DNA from: Lichenicoccus sp963693035
Lineage (GTDB): Bacteria; Pseudomonadota; Alphaproteobacteria; Acetobacterales; Acetobacteraceae
Direction: 5' to 3'
Length of the DNA stretch: 64,000 bases
Assembly (NCBI GenBank): GCA_963693035.2
Contig: CAXMMQ010000008.1
Location: 372,001 to 436,000 of the forward strand
In this document: positions 50,867 through 61,179 of the stretch, in pieces
Numbering within the stretch: the first letter of the stretch is position 1
Layout of the letters: every line of letters begins with the position of its first letter
Position numbers and translations under genes: made by a program
Notes under the pieces: model-generated
The model's database searches: none
Told to the model about the DNA's origin: nothing
Seen by the model: the letters and a program-made list of their open reading frames with translations, nothing else

Positions 50867-51456
50867 CCGTCCTTGCGGTCCCTGCCGACCGGGTAATCGT
50901 CCGCTGGTGTCCGCTCGCCCTGCGGCCCGATGACCACTTTCTGCACGAAGCGCCCTCCAGGGCCGCGCAGGATGGCGTGCGGCCGATACGGCATCACCTC
51001 GACCCGACAGCCCTCTGGAACCGCCACAGGGCCGTCTGTGAGCCCGTTTGGCCGCACCTCAGCGTCCAGGAGCACCAGATCGGCGTCCGTGAGCTCCGGC
51101 AGCCTCAGGCGCGCCTCCAGCTCGGACACCGTGTCGGCGTAGCGGCGGCTGACGGCGAGCGCCACGTCGCGCTGCAGGTCGACGTCGGCGATGTGCTGCT
51201 CGAGGAGCGTGATCGTGCCCTGCGCGGCGGTGAGCAGCCGACCGGTATCGGCGATGGTCCCCTCCAGGCTGCGGATCACGCCGTTCGCCTCGGTCAGCTG
51301 GCGGACGGCGCTGGCCGCGTAGTTGGCGGACATGTCGGCGCGGGCTCGGGCCTCGCGCAGCAGGCGGCGGTAGACCACCAGCAGCACGCCAAGCGTGACC
51401 AGGACGACCAGGTGCAGCATCAGGGCCGCCATGACGATGGCGTGGAACCGGGTCAC
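50857..51456 (-). CDS. Membrane-anchored coiled-coil protein
   Basis: 199 residues from GTG 51456 (GTGA overlap). FHAIVMAALMLHLVVLVTLG is one N-terminal membrane helix, followed by about 90 residues of coiled coil (SAVRQLTEANGVIRSLEGTI) and a folded end (HAILRGPGGRFVQKVVIGPQ). No family recognised. The upstream open frame to 51678 is Arg-rich shadow. Confidence 0.55.
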   Translation of the reverse strand: MTRFHAIVMAALMLHLVVLVTLGVLLVVYRRLLREARARADMSANYAASAVRQLTEANGVIRSLEGTIADTGRLLTAAQGTITLLEQHIADVDLQRDVALAVSRRYADTVSELEARLRLPELTDADLVLLDAEVRPNGLTDGPVAVPEGCRVEVMPYRPHAILRGPGGRFVQKVVIGPQGERTPADDYPVGRDRKDGWA

Positions 51457-51638
51457 GTCGCACGCTCCGCGTCCCGGGCTTCGACCAGCAGCTTGGCGTG
51501 ATAGAGATCGAACCCGAAGTGCACGCAGGGCTCGCTGAACCGGGACGTGATCAGCACCGTGCTGCTGGACAACACGCCGTAGCGCTTGGCGGTGCGCCAG
51601 CCGGCGGCGACGGCAGCGAGGTTCTGGGCGGTGGTCAT
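51453..51638 (-). CDS. Hypothetical protein (61 aa)
   Basis: MTTAQNLAAVAAGWRTAKRY and the end SEPCVHFGFDLYHAKLLVEA. The PCVxFGFxL segment recurs in the 51-aa protein at 52096 (DPCVAFGFRLWQA), so the two are distant paralogues. First gene of this block after the divergent HigA-like gene. Confidence 0.55.
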   Translation of the reverse strand: MTTAQNLAAVAAGWRTAKRYGVLSSSTVLITSRFSEPCVHFGFDLYHAKLLVEARDAERAT

Positions 51639-51751
51639 GGCGGATCACACCCCGCAACGATTTCGTTGTGCGACGCAATAACTTGATTTTTATTGAGCAG
51701 CCGCCTGTTCTGGCGCTTGAACGTGGGGAAACTTGGGTTGAGGCTGTGGCG

Positions 51752-52060
51752 ATGCATGGCGATCCGAAAACGCCGGGGCGGACTTTGGTCGACGACTACC
51801 TTAAGCCGCTTCGAATTTCTCTGCCGGTATTGGCAGAAGCACTGAAGGTTGAACCCTTTCGCTTGGGGAATCTGATGATTTACCAAGACAGACTCGACGT
51901 CGATCTGGCTCTCAGACTTTCCCGCTACTTCGGCACGACGCCTGACTTCTGGCTCGACCTTCGGATCGCTCACATCCAAGCCAACATGCGGCACATGAAG
52001 CTTGCCCAGATCGAAGCCGAAGTGACACCACATGAGTCCGCCTGCAAAGCCGCAGAGTGA
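51752..52060 (+). CDS. HigA-like antitoxin/XRE regulator
   Basis: 102 residues from ATG 51752 with GAGG upstream; a GTG at 51668 would add 28 residues. MHGDPKTPGRTLVDDYLKPL, then an HTH (SLPVLAEALKVEPFRLGNLM) and VDLALRLSRYFGTTPDFWLD are the HigA signature, which normally starts HPGEIL. No HigB toxin is beside it. It is the only plus-strand gene in its block and could be the prophage regulator, an antidote to a host toxin, or a remnant. Confidence 0.8.
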   Translation: MHGDPKTPGRTLVDDYLKPLRISLPVLAEALKVEPFRLGNLMIYQDRLDVDLALRLSRYFGTTPDFWLDLRIAHIQANMRHMKLAQIEAEVTPHESACKAAE

Positions 52061-52095
52061 CACTGAAGCGGAGAGAGTGAGCTTCTGCACCTCCG

Positions 52096-52251
52096 TCATG
52101 CCCGGCTCTCGCGGCTCGCCTGCCAGAGCCGGAACCCGAAGGCGACGCACGGGTCGACGAACACCACCGGCTCTGTGCCCGGGATGACGGCGCCGCCTGC
52201 GGCGTAGGACCAGCCACGATGCATGGCGCTAAGGTCAGCCTCGATAGTCAT
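52096..52251 (-). CDS. Hypothetical protein (51 aa)
   Basis: From ATG 52251 in an ATGA overlap: MTIEADLSAMHRGWSYAAGG, then VDPCVAFGFRLWQASRESRA, resembling the end of the 51453 gene. Unknown role. Confidence 0.5.
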   Translation of the reverse strand: MTIEADLSAMHRGWSYAAGGAVIPGTEPVVFVDPCVAFGFRLWQASRESRA

Positions 52252-52877
52252 GCCGGGACGCCTTCCCGCACACGCTCTTCGCCAGGCGTCAGGGGCTCCT
52301 GCCAATAGCCCCGCAATGCTGCGGCATCCTGCTGGTGGATCTCGTTCCAGCGGCCATTGCTGACCCAGCGCTGCGGCGCCATCTCGTCGCGTGGAACCAG
52401 TCCCTCGACCCGGCTTCCCGAAAACAGCGCCTTGGTTACATAGAGCGTCTCGAGCTTTGGAAGAACCCGGGCCAGTTCCTCCATCGACCACACCACCAGA
52501 TGCCGTCCCTCGGCCTGCTGAACGGCCGCAGACGCTTCGGCAGCGGTCCGAACGAGGCAGAGCACCCGACCATCTTCCAGCGCTGTTTCGAACGAGCTGA
52601 TGACAAGTGGGGCATGCCCGGCGTCGGTCGCCTGCTTATCCATGAAGGCCAGCGCCTGCCGGATCTTCGGCGCCAGTTCCCGAACTGCCTGCATGTCGCC
52701 CGAATCGATCGCCGCATTCCACTTGTCGAACCCGATCTTCCACCGCGCCAGAATTGCCGGCTCGATCAGGCAGATCAGGCGGCCGACACCCCACTTGCGC
52801 TCGCTGGCCCGCATGACCTCGTCGACCGGGATGATCTCGGCCTGGATCAGGTCGGCATCTGACAGGCGGGGGGTCAT
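52248..52877 (-). CDS. Hypothetical phage protein (209 aa)
   Basis: Helical N-terminal half (IQAEIIPVDEVMRASERKWG, QAVRELAPKIRQALAFMDKQ) and an alpha/beta C-terminal half (ALEDGRVLCLVRTAAEASAA, HLVVWSMEELARVLPKLETL). Similar genes accompany terminase-proximal blocks in alphaproteobacterial prophages; function unknown. It overlaps its neighbours by 4 bp on both sides. Confidence 0.6.
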   Translation of the reverse strand: MTPRLSDADLIQAEIIPVDEVMRASERKWGVGRLICLIEPAILARWKIGFDKWNAAIDSGDMQAVRELAPKIRQALAFMDKQATDAGHAPLVISSFETALEDGRVLCLVRTAAEASAAVQQAEGRHLVVWSMEELARVLPKLETLYVTKALFSGSRVEGLVPRDEMAPQRWVSNGRWNEIHQQDAAALRGYWQEPLTPGEERVREGVPA

Positions 52878-53245
52878 CGCCCGATCTCCGCATTGACCTG
52901 CCTGAGCTCATCGAAAATCGCCTTGCGCCAGCGTTCGGCATCGTTCAGCCGTTGCCGATGCGGGTTCCACTGATGACCCAGCACCATCCGCTTGTCATAT
53001 GCGGCGAACAACGCCGGCTTGCTGATCGCCTCCCCGCAGGCGCGCCGCAGATGCAGCAGGACCAGGTCGTCATGCGCATCCCGAAAGGCGCGCTCATATG
53101 GCCCCTGGATCGTCTTCGCCTGCGCAACTTCGGCGTGCGCTTCGACCAAGTCACTGGCCAACCGCTCTGCCCTGCTCCGCAGGTCCGTCAACCGGTCGCT
53201 GGTGTCCTCGGTGTCGCCAAGAAAACCAAACCCGGTTTGCGCCAT
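52874..53245 (-). CDS. Hypothetical phage protein (123 aa)
   Basis: From ATG 53245 (MAQTGFGFLGDTEDTSDRLT). Coiled-coil segment (RSRAERLASDLVEAHAEVAQ) and GHQWNPHRQRLNDAERWRKA near the end. The frame is open to 53449 but that part is made of the GCGCCATT repeats and hairpin, so the shorter form is preferred. First gene left of the control region. Confidence 0.6.
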   Translation of the reverse strand: MAQTGFGFLGDTEDTSDRLTDLRSRAERLASDLVEAHAEVAQAKTIQGPYERAFRDAHDDLVLLHLRRACGEAISKPALFAAYDKRMVLGHQWNPHRQRLNDAERWRKAIFDELRQVNAEIGR

Positions 53246-53428
53246 TTGTGCGCTATATCGGGCCTGTTTTGCGCCATTTCCGCCTCGGGACGGAGGGGGT
53301 GCGCCATTCCTGGCCGCCATTAACCCTGGAGCTTCGCTCCAGGTTAATGGCGCAATGGCGCAACCCGTCCCTCGGCCATCCTGGCTGCGCCATTTGTGCG
53401 CTATATCGGGTCGATTTTGCGCCATTTC
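53238..53428. promoter_or_regulatory. Control region with seven GCGCCATT motifs and two 43-bp repeats
   Basis: GCGCCATT occurs at 53239, 53271, 53301, 53387 and 53419 on the plus strand and inverted at 53346-53353 and 53354-53361. Copies 53238-53280 and 53386-53428 are 43-bp direct repeats with a block of four mismatches; each contains CGCTATATCGGG, a possible -10. The region separates leftward and rightward operons. Repressor operators or an iteron-type origin are both possible. Confidence 0.65.
53315..53352. repeat. Strong hairpin inside the control region
   Basis: CGCCATTAACC..TGGAGC pairs with GCTCCA..GGTTAATGGCG across a TTC loop with a single bulged C. The arms are centred between the two 43-bp repeats and incorporate inverted GCGCCATT sequence. 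Confidence 0.7.
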
Positions 53429-53447
53429 GTTTCGTTCGTTAATCAAC

Positions 53448-53597
53448 ATGAAATGGCCCCTCTGCGCGGGTCATCTCGGCCAGACGGACCGCATCGACGT
53501 CCAGGCCATCTACAACCTTGCGTTGCGTATTCCTGTATTCGGTCTTGATCAGCAGGCCGCTGCCGGCAGGCCCGCTGGGCCACCGCGACGTGGCTGA
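53448..53597 (+). CDS. Possible small early protein (49 aa)
   Basis: ATG 53448 (MKWPLCAGHLGQTDRIDVQA) to a stop at 53597 that overlaps the next ATG (TGATG). A minus-strand frame across the same bases (VDGLDVDAVRLAEMTRAEGP) is equally protein-like, so strand is uncertain. Confidence 0.25.
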   Translation: MKWPLCAGHLGQTDRIDVQAIYNLALRIPVFGLDQQAAAGRPAGPPRRG

Positions 53598-53662
53598 TGG
53601 AGACCTACCACAGCGACATTCCCTACGTGGAAGCACCTCTCGAACTCGAGGAGCACGCCTGA
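53597..53662 (+). CDS. Possible 21-aa early peptide
   Basis: METYHSDIPYVEAPLELEEH plus Ala. Both ends are TGATG overlaps with neighbouring frames. Acidic; function unknown. Supported only by the overlap pattern. Confidence 0.3.
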   Translation: METYHSDIPYVEAPLELEEHA

Positions 53663-53904
53663 TGTCCCTCTTCCGCACCACCGACGACGAGCGTCCGACG
53701 TTCGATCCGCCGCGCGACACCCACTGGCAGAACGCGCGCATCGCGTCACTCGAGCAGGAAATCGAAGAGCTCCGCTACCTGCTCGCCGAGCGCGACGTCG
53801 AGATCGCCGGCCTGCGCTGGGCGCCCGCACCCGGCGGCCGCGTCGTGCGCCTGAGCACGCAACCACGTCCGGTCCTGCAGCTGGTGGTCAACCATGACCA
53901 GTGA
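53662..53904 (+). CDS. Hypothetical early protein (80 aa)
   Basis: From ATG 53662 (MSLFRTTDDERPTFDPPRDT), preceded by GAGGAG about 12 bases upstream. A helix (ARIASLEQEIEELRYLLAER) with leucine-zipper-like spacing suggests dimer formation. Longer frame from 53518 is not supported. Confidence 0.55.
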   Translation: MSLFRTTDDERPTFDPPRDTHWQNARIASLEQEIEELRYLLAERDVEIAGLRWAPAPGGRVVRLSTQPRPVLQLVVNHDQ

Positions 53905-54070
53905 CCGGCGCGACCCGCGCAGCAGCGACGAACAGGCGATCGCCATCATCGCCGGCACGCTTCGGATCGCGTTCATCGTCATCGCGTCCGCTGCAACCGT
54001 CGGCCTGGCCTATGGCGGCCGCGACTACGCCCGGGCAACCGTTGCCGCCGCACAGGACAAGACCCGATGA
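53894..54070 (+). CDS. Small membrane protein (58 aa)
   Basis: MTSDRRDPRSSDEQAIAIIA followed by a membrane helix (LRIAFIVIASAATVGLAYGG). Overlaps the gene before it by 11 bp and the gene after by 4 bp. Unknown function. Confidence 0.5.
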   Translation: MTSDRRDPRSSDEQAIAIIAGTLRIAFIVIASAATVGLAYGGRDYARATVAAAQDKTR

Positions 54071-54435
54071 GCACCCGCGGCTATCTGAACGCCACGCTCG
54101 AGACCGACGATGGCGCCGACAGCGTCAATTTGCGGATCCACTATGTGTTCCGCGCCGGCGCGCCCGCAATCATGTATCAGCGCAACGGTGATCCCGGCTG
54201 GCCGGAAGACCCTGACGAGATCGAGTTCAACTACGTCGAGATCCTGGAGCCTCTGGAGCCGGGACAGCGACCGGTGTGGCACTTCGTCCATTCGGCCGAG
54301 GTTCGCTTCGATACGAACCTGCAGAACTGGGCCGAAGCCTATCTCGACGAGCACTTCGCCGAAGTCATCGAGACCGTCGCAGCCGAGGTGGCCGAGGCCG
54401 CCGAGTATCGCGCCGAGCTGAGGGCAGAACGATGA
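54067..54435 (+). CDS. Hypothetical early protein (122 aa)
   Basis: Beta-rich N-terminal half (NLRIHYVFRAGAPAIMYQRN) and acidic helical C-terminus (EHFAEVIETVAAEVAEAAEY). No family named. ATGA overlaps on both sides. Confidence 0.6.
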   Translation: MSTRGYLNATLETDDGADSVNLRIHYVFRAGAPAIMYQRNGDPGWPEDPDEIEFNYVEILEPLEPGQRPVWHFVHSAEVRFDTNLQNWAEAYLDEHFAEVIETVAAEVAEAAEYRAELRAER

Positions 54436-54689
54436 ACACGATCAGCGCAGTGCCGCGCATTCCGCCGGTGCCACTCGAGCCGACCACGGATGTGCACGCC
54501 AACCTGGCGCGCTACGTCCGGTTGATCAGCTATCTCACCGTCGAGCACAGGCAGGGCCTGCTCGACCTGGTGCAGAACGCCGATCGCTACACGACGATGG
54601 TGTCGGCGCGGCACGACCTGTTGCTCGACCGCGTGCTGGTGCCGCATCGCTACCGGTGGCCGCATAGCCGCGTGAGGACAGTGCGATGA
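54432..54689 (+). CDS. Hypothetical early protein (85 aa)
   Basis: From ATG 54432 (MNTISAVPRIPPVPLEPTTD); helical core ARYVRLISYLTVEHRQGLLD; basic C-terminus. ATGA overlaps with both neighbours. No known domain. Confidence 0.5.
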   Translation: MNTISAVPRIPPVPLEPTTDVHANLARYVRLISYLTVEHRQGLLDLVQNADRYTTMVSARHDLLLDRVLVPHRYRWPHSRVRTVR

Positions 54690-55201
54690 ACGGCAACCAG
54701 TCCGCCGCCGACAGCATCCGCAGCATACTAGAAGCGATGCACAAGGATGACATCAAGCCAGTCAGTGACCAGTGGTCCGCTGGTATGCGAGCCCTTCGTG
54801 CCGTCGACCAGGAGCAGCCTGATCCATACGAGCCGACGTTGCGTGCCGGTGTTCAGCTGCTGATCGCGCTCGAGGCGATGGCCAAGGCGACGAAAGAGAC
54901 TATCGACATCCTGCGCGCCGAGATCGCCCGCAGCATGGCCGACACCGGTTGTCCCGGCCTGTATCTCGAGCACCACCACGTCACGCCGGTTGAAGGCCAA
55001 CGCGCGGTGCTGATCACCGACGAGGCGGCACTGGCGCTGGCCCATCCCGATCTCATGGGCGACCCAAAGCCGCCAGTGCCGGACAAGCGCGCGATTGCTT
55101 CGCGGTTGCGCGCCGGAGAGCCGCTGACCGGCGCCGTGCTGGCGAACGAGCCGCCCAAGCCGGGCATCCGGATTAACACCATCAAGTCGAAGGCTGCATG
55201 A
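54686..55201 (+). CDS. Gp157-like protein next to the annealing protein
   Basis: 171 residues. Helical part LLIALEAMAKATKETIDILR, EIARSMADTG followed by YLEHHHVTPVEGQRAVLITD and EAALALAHPDL is the arrangement of Siphovirus Gp157 relatives, nearly always encoded beside Bet/RecT. It likely assists recombination. ATGA overlap with the Bet gene. Confidence 0.6.
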   Translation: MNGNQSAADSIRSILEAMHKDDIKPVSDQWSAGMRALRAVDQEQPDPYEPTLRAGVQLLIALEAMAKATKETIDILRAEIARSMADTGCPGLYLEHHHVTPVEGQRAVLITDEAALALAHPDLMGDPKPPVPDKRAIASRLRAGEPLTGAVLANEPPKPGIRINTIKSKAA

Positions 55202-56154
55202 CCATGAACGCCGTGAGCAGAGAACTCGTCACCCGGCTGCCGATGCCGCCCGGCACCAATCTTGATGTCGCGCAGTGGTCCGTGCTGTGCGACGCGATCT
55301 GGCCTGGTGCCAAGACACCCGAAGGTGTCCGCATGGCGCTCGACTATTGCCGGGTTCGCAAGCTCGATCCGTTTAAGCGGCCGGTGCATGTTGTCACAAC
55401 CTGGAACAGTGCGCTGCGGCGCGAAGTCGAGACGGTCTGGCCCGGCATCAATGAGTTGCAGACCACCGCTGCCAGGACTGGTGACTGGGCCGGGATGGAC
55501 GAGCCGAAGTGGGGCCCGATGACGACGCAGACCTTCAAGGGCTTCGTCGGCAAGTCCGGTCAGGAACGCGAGGTCTCGGCGACGGTGACGTTTCCGGAGT
55601 GGTGCGCTGTCACCGTATGGCGGTTCATCCATGGGCAGCGCTGCGCCTTTTGCGAGCCGGTCTACTGGATCGAGGCTTACGGTCGCCAAGGTCGCTCAGT
55701 CGTGCCGAACGAGATGTGGGCGAAACGGGTTAGAGGTCAGTTGCACAAGGTGGCAAAGGCTGCATCCCTGCGCGCTGCGTTTCCGGAAGAGACTGGCAAC
55801 GACTACACGGCCGAAGAGATGGCAGGGCAGCAAATCGACGCTGGCGGCGTGGTCATCGACCACGAGCCACTCGCCGAGACGGCTCCCGAACCGTCGGCAT
55901 CACCGGCACCTCATCAAGCCGTAGATCATGTGGCGTTGATACAGCGCAAGGTCGCCGCCTGCACGGATGCCGACTGTGTCGTGCGTCTCGGCGCCACCTG
56001 GGCCAGCACCATGGAGCGCGCCAAGGCCGCCGGCCGCCCGATTGCCGAGGACGTGCACATCAGCGTCACCGACTTGCTGGCCGACGCGCTGGGCCGGTTC
56101 GAGGTGAGCGAGCCGGACTATGGCGAGATGGCCGACGAAACGATGCCCGCATGA
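55198..56154 (+). CDS. bet: Phage recombination protein Bet (RecT/Redbeta family)
   Basis: 318 residues. GVRMALDYCRVRKLDPFKRP, WPGINELQTTAARTGDWAGM, VTVWRFIHGQRCAFCEPVYW, GRQGRSVVPNEMWAKRVRGQ and LHKVAKAASLRAAFPEE are the conserved blocks of Bet. It anneals complementary single strands. No exonuclease gene was seen nearby, so it may use a host nuclease or an unrecognised partner. The C-terminal 90 residues are a linker and a helical tail. Confidence 0.9.
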   Translation: MTMNAVSRELVTRLPMPPGTNLDVAQWSVLCDAIWPGAKTPEGVRMALDYCRVRKLDPFKRPVHVVTTWNSALRREVETVWPGINELQTTAARTGDWAGMDEPKWGPMTTQTFKGFVGKSGQEREVSATVTFPEWCAVTVWRFIHGQRCAFCEPVYWIEAYGRQGRSVVPNEMWAKRVRGQLHKVAKAASLRAAFPEETGNDYTAEEMAGQQIDAGGVVIDHEPLAETAPEPSASPAPHQAVDHVALIQRKVAACTDADCVVRLGATWASTMERAKAAGRPIAEDVHISVTDLLADALGRFEVSEPDYGEMADETMPA

Positions 56155-56237
56155 CTACCGCCCTCACCTACATCGTTGCCGGCGCCATGCTTGCGTGCGG
56201 CGTCATCATGCTCACCGGCACGGGAGGGATGCTGTGA
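56151..56237 (+). CDS. Membrane peptide (28 aa)
   Basis: MTTALTYIVAGAMLACGVIM then LTGTGGML: one membrane helix. ATGA overlap with the Bet stop and GTGA overlap with the next gene. Confidence 0.45.
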   Translation: MTTALTYIVAGAMLACGVIMLTGTGGML

Positions 56238-56353
56238 TCCCCGACGATGACGACGGTCCCGAGATGAGCGACGAGGAGATCGGCACGCGCCTGCTGTACT
56301 TCGCGGCGTTCATGTCGCTCGTCGTGCTGGCGCTGTTCGAGGTGCTACCATGA
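56234..56353 (+). CDS. Membrane peptide (39 aa)
   Basis: GTG start at 56234. Acidic N-terminus (IPDDDDGPEMSDEEI) then one membrane helix (LLYFAAFMSLVVLALFEVLP). ATGA overlap downstream. Confidence 0.45.
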   Translation: MIPDDDDGPEMSDEEIGTRLLYFAAFMSLVVLALFEVLP

Positions 56354-56655
56354 GCGAGCAGACATTCGTCGGGATTGCCGACGCCGAATACGAGCGTCGA
56401 CACAACAGGGCGTTGGCCACACTGCGTGTGAAGCTCATCCGTATGTCGGACAAGCGGTTGCTGTCCTACACCCGCAAGGTGCTCGCTTCGACGGCCGCGC
56501 CCTATCACGTGTTGGCGGTGCAAAGCGGGCTACCGTCGACCACGCTGAACAACATGGCGCGCGGGATCCAGCAACGCCTGCATGACGACACGCGCGAGCG
56601 GCTCGTGCGTTTCATCGCCGAGGTCGAGCATCAGCACGCACTGGCCGAGCCATGA
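56350..56655 (+). CDS. Small HTH protein
   Basis: 101 residues. PYHVLAVQSGLPSTTLNNMA, RGIQQRLHDDTRERLVRFIA looks like a Cro-type helix-turn-helix. Could regulate the early operon. No repressor-type C-terminal domain. Confidence 0.55.
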   Translation: MSEQTFVGIADAEYERRHNRALATLRVKLIRMSDKRLLSYTRKVLASTAAPYHVLAVQSGLPSTTLNNMARGIQQRLHDDTRERLVRFIAEVEHQHALAEP

Positions 56656-56849
56656 CACGCGACGAGCGCTCCTGGCTTGACGACCTGCGCAACTACGGAC
56701 CGACGCGGCCCATCACGATCTACGACCGGCGGGTGGCCGTAGCGTGTTTTCGGCAGGACTGGTGCGCCGAGACCGGCGATGGAACTGGGCGGTTTTGGCT
56801 CACCAGCAACGGTAAGGATGCGCTAGACGCAGAGGAGTTGCACGCGTGA
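56652..56849 (+). CDS. Hypothetical protein (65 aa)
   Basis: MTRDERSWLDDLRNYGPTRP, then DRRVAVACFRQDWCAETGDG. Two Cys; no family. ATGA overlaps on both sides. Confidence 0.5.
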   Translation: MTRDERSWLDDLRNYGPTRPITIYDRRVAVACFRQDWCAETGDGTGRFWLTSNGKDALDAEELHA

Positions 56850-57049
56850 ACTGGTATGAGATCTTCGGCCTCGCCATCGTCGCCTGCTGGGTTGCGCTGG
56901 CCCTGCTCGTCGCCGTGCCGTTGGCGCTTTTGATCAGGTGGTATGACCGCGCCGAACGGCGCCGCCAGGTTACCCACCAGCGCCGCAACGGCGGGATCTC
57001 GCTGCCGGCCGAGTATCAGCATCAGCACTGGGTGGATCTTTCGCGATGA
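56846..57049 (+). CDS. Single-pass membrane protein (67 aa)
   Basis: ATG overlapping the previous stop (GTGA). YEIFGLAIVACWVALALLVA then VPLALLIRWYDR is one or two membrane helices; the tail is basic. Function unknown. Confidence 0.5.
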   Translation: MNWYEIFGLAIVACWVALALLVAVPLALLIRWYDRAERRRQVTHQRRNGGISLPAEYQHQHWVDLSR

Positions 57050-57279
57050 CCGACGGCACGCTGATCGAGCGCGTCAACGCGCTGCGGCTGTCGGGCTTGT
57101 CGCTGGAGCGGATCTCCGAGGGGTTGGGAATCTCGCGCTGGTCGATCGCCGAACTGCGCAAGCTCGACCTAGCGCGGCGGGAGGCGGTCGACGGCATCGC
57201 GTCTGAGCGGCGAGCGGCGGGGCCGGCGCCGCTGGCGGTGGGGCACGCGTTGGCGGCGGTGGGGGAGAGGCGGCTGTGA
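57046..57279 (+). CDS. HTH protein (77 aa)
   Basis: Residues 1-45 carry a helix-turn-helix (ALRLSGLSLERISEGLGISR, WSIAELRKLD). The rest is Ala-rich. Likely a regulator near the integration genes. Confidence 0.5.
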   Translation: MTDGTLIERVNALRLSGLSLERISEGLGISRWSIAELRKLDLARREAVDGIASERRAAGPAPLAVGHALAAVGERRL

Positions 57280-57548
57280 GCGTAACCGCACGTTGGCTCG
57301 ACCGTGACCACGCCGCTGACCATTTGTGCGTCCGGCCAGACGAGCTGCGTCGTATGGTCAAGACCGGCCGTATCCCGGAGCCGTCCTACCACCTCGGCCC
57401 GCGGCGGCCCCGCTGGGACCGGTTCGCTCTGGACGCCGCGATGACTGGCAGCCTAGCGTCCATCGGCTCAACCAACGCCGACCTAGCTATCGAGGCCCTG
57501 TGCAATGACCTCATCAGAAGACCGCGTCGTCAGAAAGCGGCTTGCTGA
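57276..57548 (+). CDS. xis: Excisionase-like winged-helix protein
   Basis: 90 residues: LDRDHAADHLCVRPDELRRM, VKTGRIPEPSYHLGPRRPRW is the AlpA/Xis-type MerR-like fold. It overlaps the integrase by 44 bp, the usual place for an excisionase, which would direct excision from the phytochrome gene. Confidence 0.65.
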   Translation: MSVTARWLDRDHAADHLCVRPDELRRMVKTGRIPEPSYHLGPRRPRWDRFALDAAMTGSLASIGSTNADLAIEALCNDLIRRPRRQKAAC

Positions 57549-58449
57549 CGGGGCTATCAAAGAATACCGCTACCCGCGGAGCCGCGCGAGGCCACCCGGT
57601 CAGCACCTGCCGAACAGCCTCGGGGCCATGCTGGTGGCATATCGCCGCAGCCCGAACTGGACGGCACTCGCCGAGGCAAGCCGCAAGCAGTACACGATCT
57701 ACCTGCGGCCAATCGAAAGCATCAGCCACCTGCCGGTGCGCGATATTTATCGGCGGCAGGTGCTCGCGATTCGAGATGCTTTGGCTCTGCGAAGCGGCAA
57801 CGGCGCGGCATCGGTCTTCGTGCGGGTCGTCTCAGCTGTCTTTGCTTGGGCAGTCGACCGCAACTGGATCGACTTTAACCCCGCCAGCCGAATCAAGGCT
57901 CTGGAAACAGGTCACTTGGTCGCATGGACGGTCGAACAAGCCGAGCATGCGATCGCTCACCTGGAGGAACCGCTGCGTCGAGTCGTGCTGTTCGGCATGT
58001 ACACTGGGCAGCGTCGTGCGGACATGTGCCGGCTGACTTGGTCAGCCTATGACGGCCACGTGCTTCATCTGACACAAGGCAAGACCAAAGTTTCCCTGGT
58101 TGTGCCGGTGCATCCGCGTCTGAAGGCTGAAATGGACGTCTGGCGCTCGACGGCCACCTCGACGGCCATCTTGACCTCGCTGACGGGGCGGCCGTGGAGA
58201 TCTGACAGCCTTTCGCATCGGATGAGGCATGCAGTGAAGGCTGCCGGCCTACCGAGCGGCCTGAACATTCATGGTCTGCGCAAACTGGCGGCGACTATGC
58301 TGGCTGAAGCTGGCTGCTCGACGCACGAGATCGCCGCGATCACCGGCCACAAGACGCTCTCTATGGTTGCGCTCTACACGGCCAGCGTCAGCCAGGAGAA
58401 GCTGGCTAAGGCGGCGGTTTTTCGCCTGCAAACCGGAACAAGAAACCGG

Positions 58450-58464
<15 letters not shown>
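57505..58464 (+). CDS. int: Tyrosine integrase
   Basis: 319 residues. N-terminal SAM-like core-binding domain (LAEASRKQYTIYLRPIESIS). Catalytic residues: Arg in MYTGQRRADMCRL, Lys in TQGKTKVSLVV, H-x-x-R in NIHGLRKLAATML, His in ITGHKTLSMVALYTAS with the Tyr nucleophile. It recombines the 8-bp core 31 bp downstream of its stop. The gene ends inside the phage, 32 bp before attR. Confidence 0.93.
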
Positions 58465-60909
<2,445 letters not shown>

Positions 60910-61179
60910 ATGCCGCAGCTTTTCGAGGACTGTCAGTGCCGCATGTCCGCTTGACGCGACGCGGTCACCCGGCGTGCCGGAACTTGTCTACGCACGATGA
61001 TTGCTCCCGGCGTGAACCAGGATTATCTACGCAATTTTAACGATTGTATACGGCGGAGAGGGTTTCCAGAAGGTGATGCTGGCTTGCGGATCCAAGGCGA
61101 ACGCCCTCGGGATCTCGGTCCCGCCGCCGGTATGCCAGCCATACTGCACGTTCGGGCGCAGGATGAACCGGTGCGCGAC
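60910..61179. other. Intergenic region upstream of the phytochrome gene
   Basis: No convincing gene. Lower-GC stretch at 61015-61060 (GATTATCTACGCAATTTTAAC) could hold the kinase promoter. The plus-strand frame 60997-61413 runs into IS DNA and is not protein-like. Confidence 0.4.
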
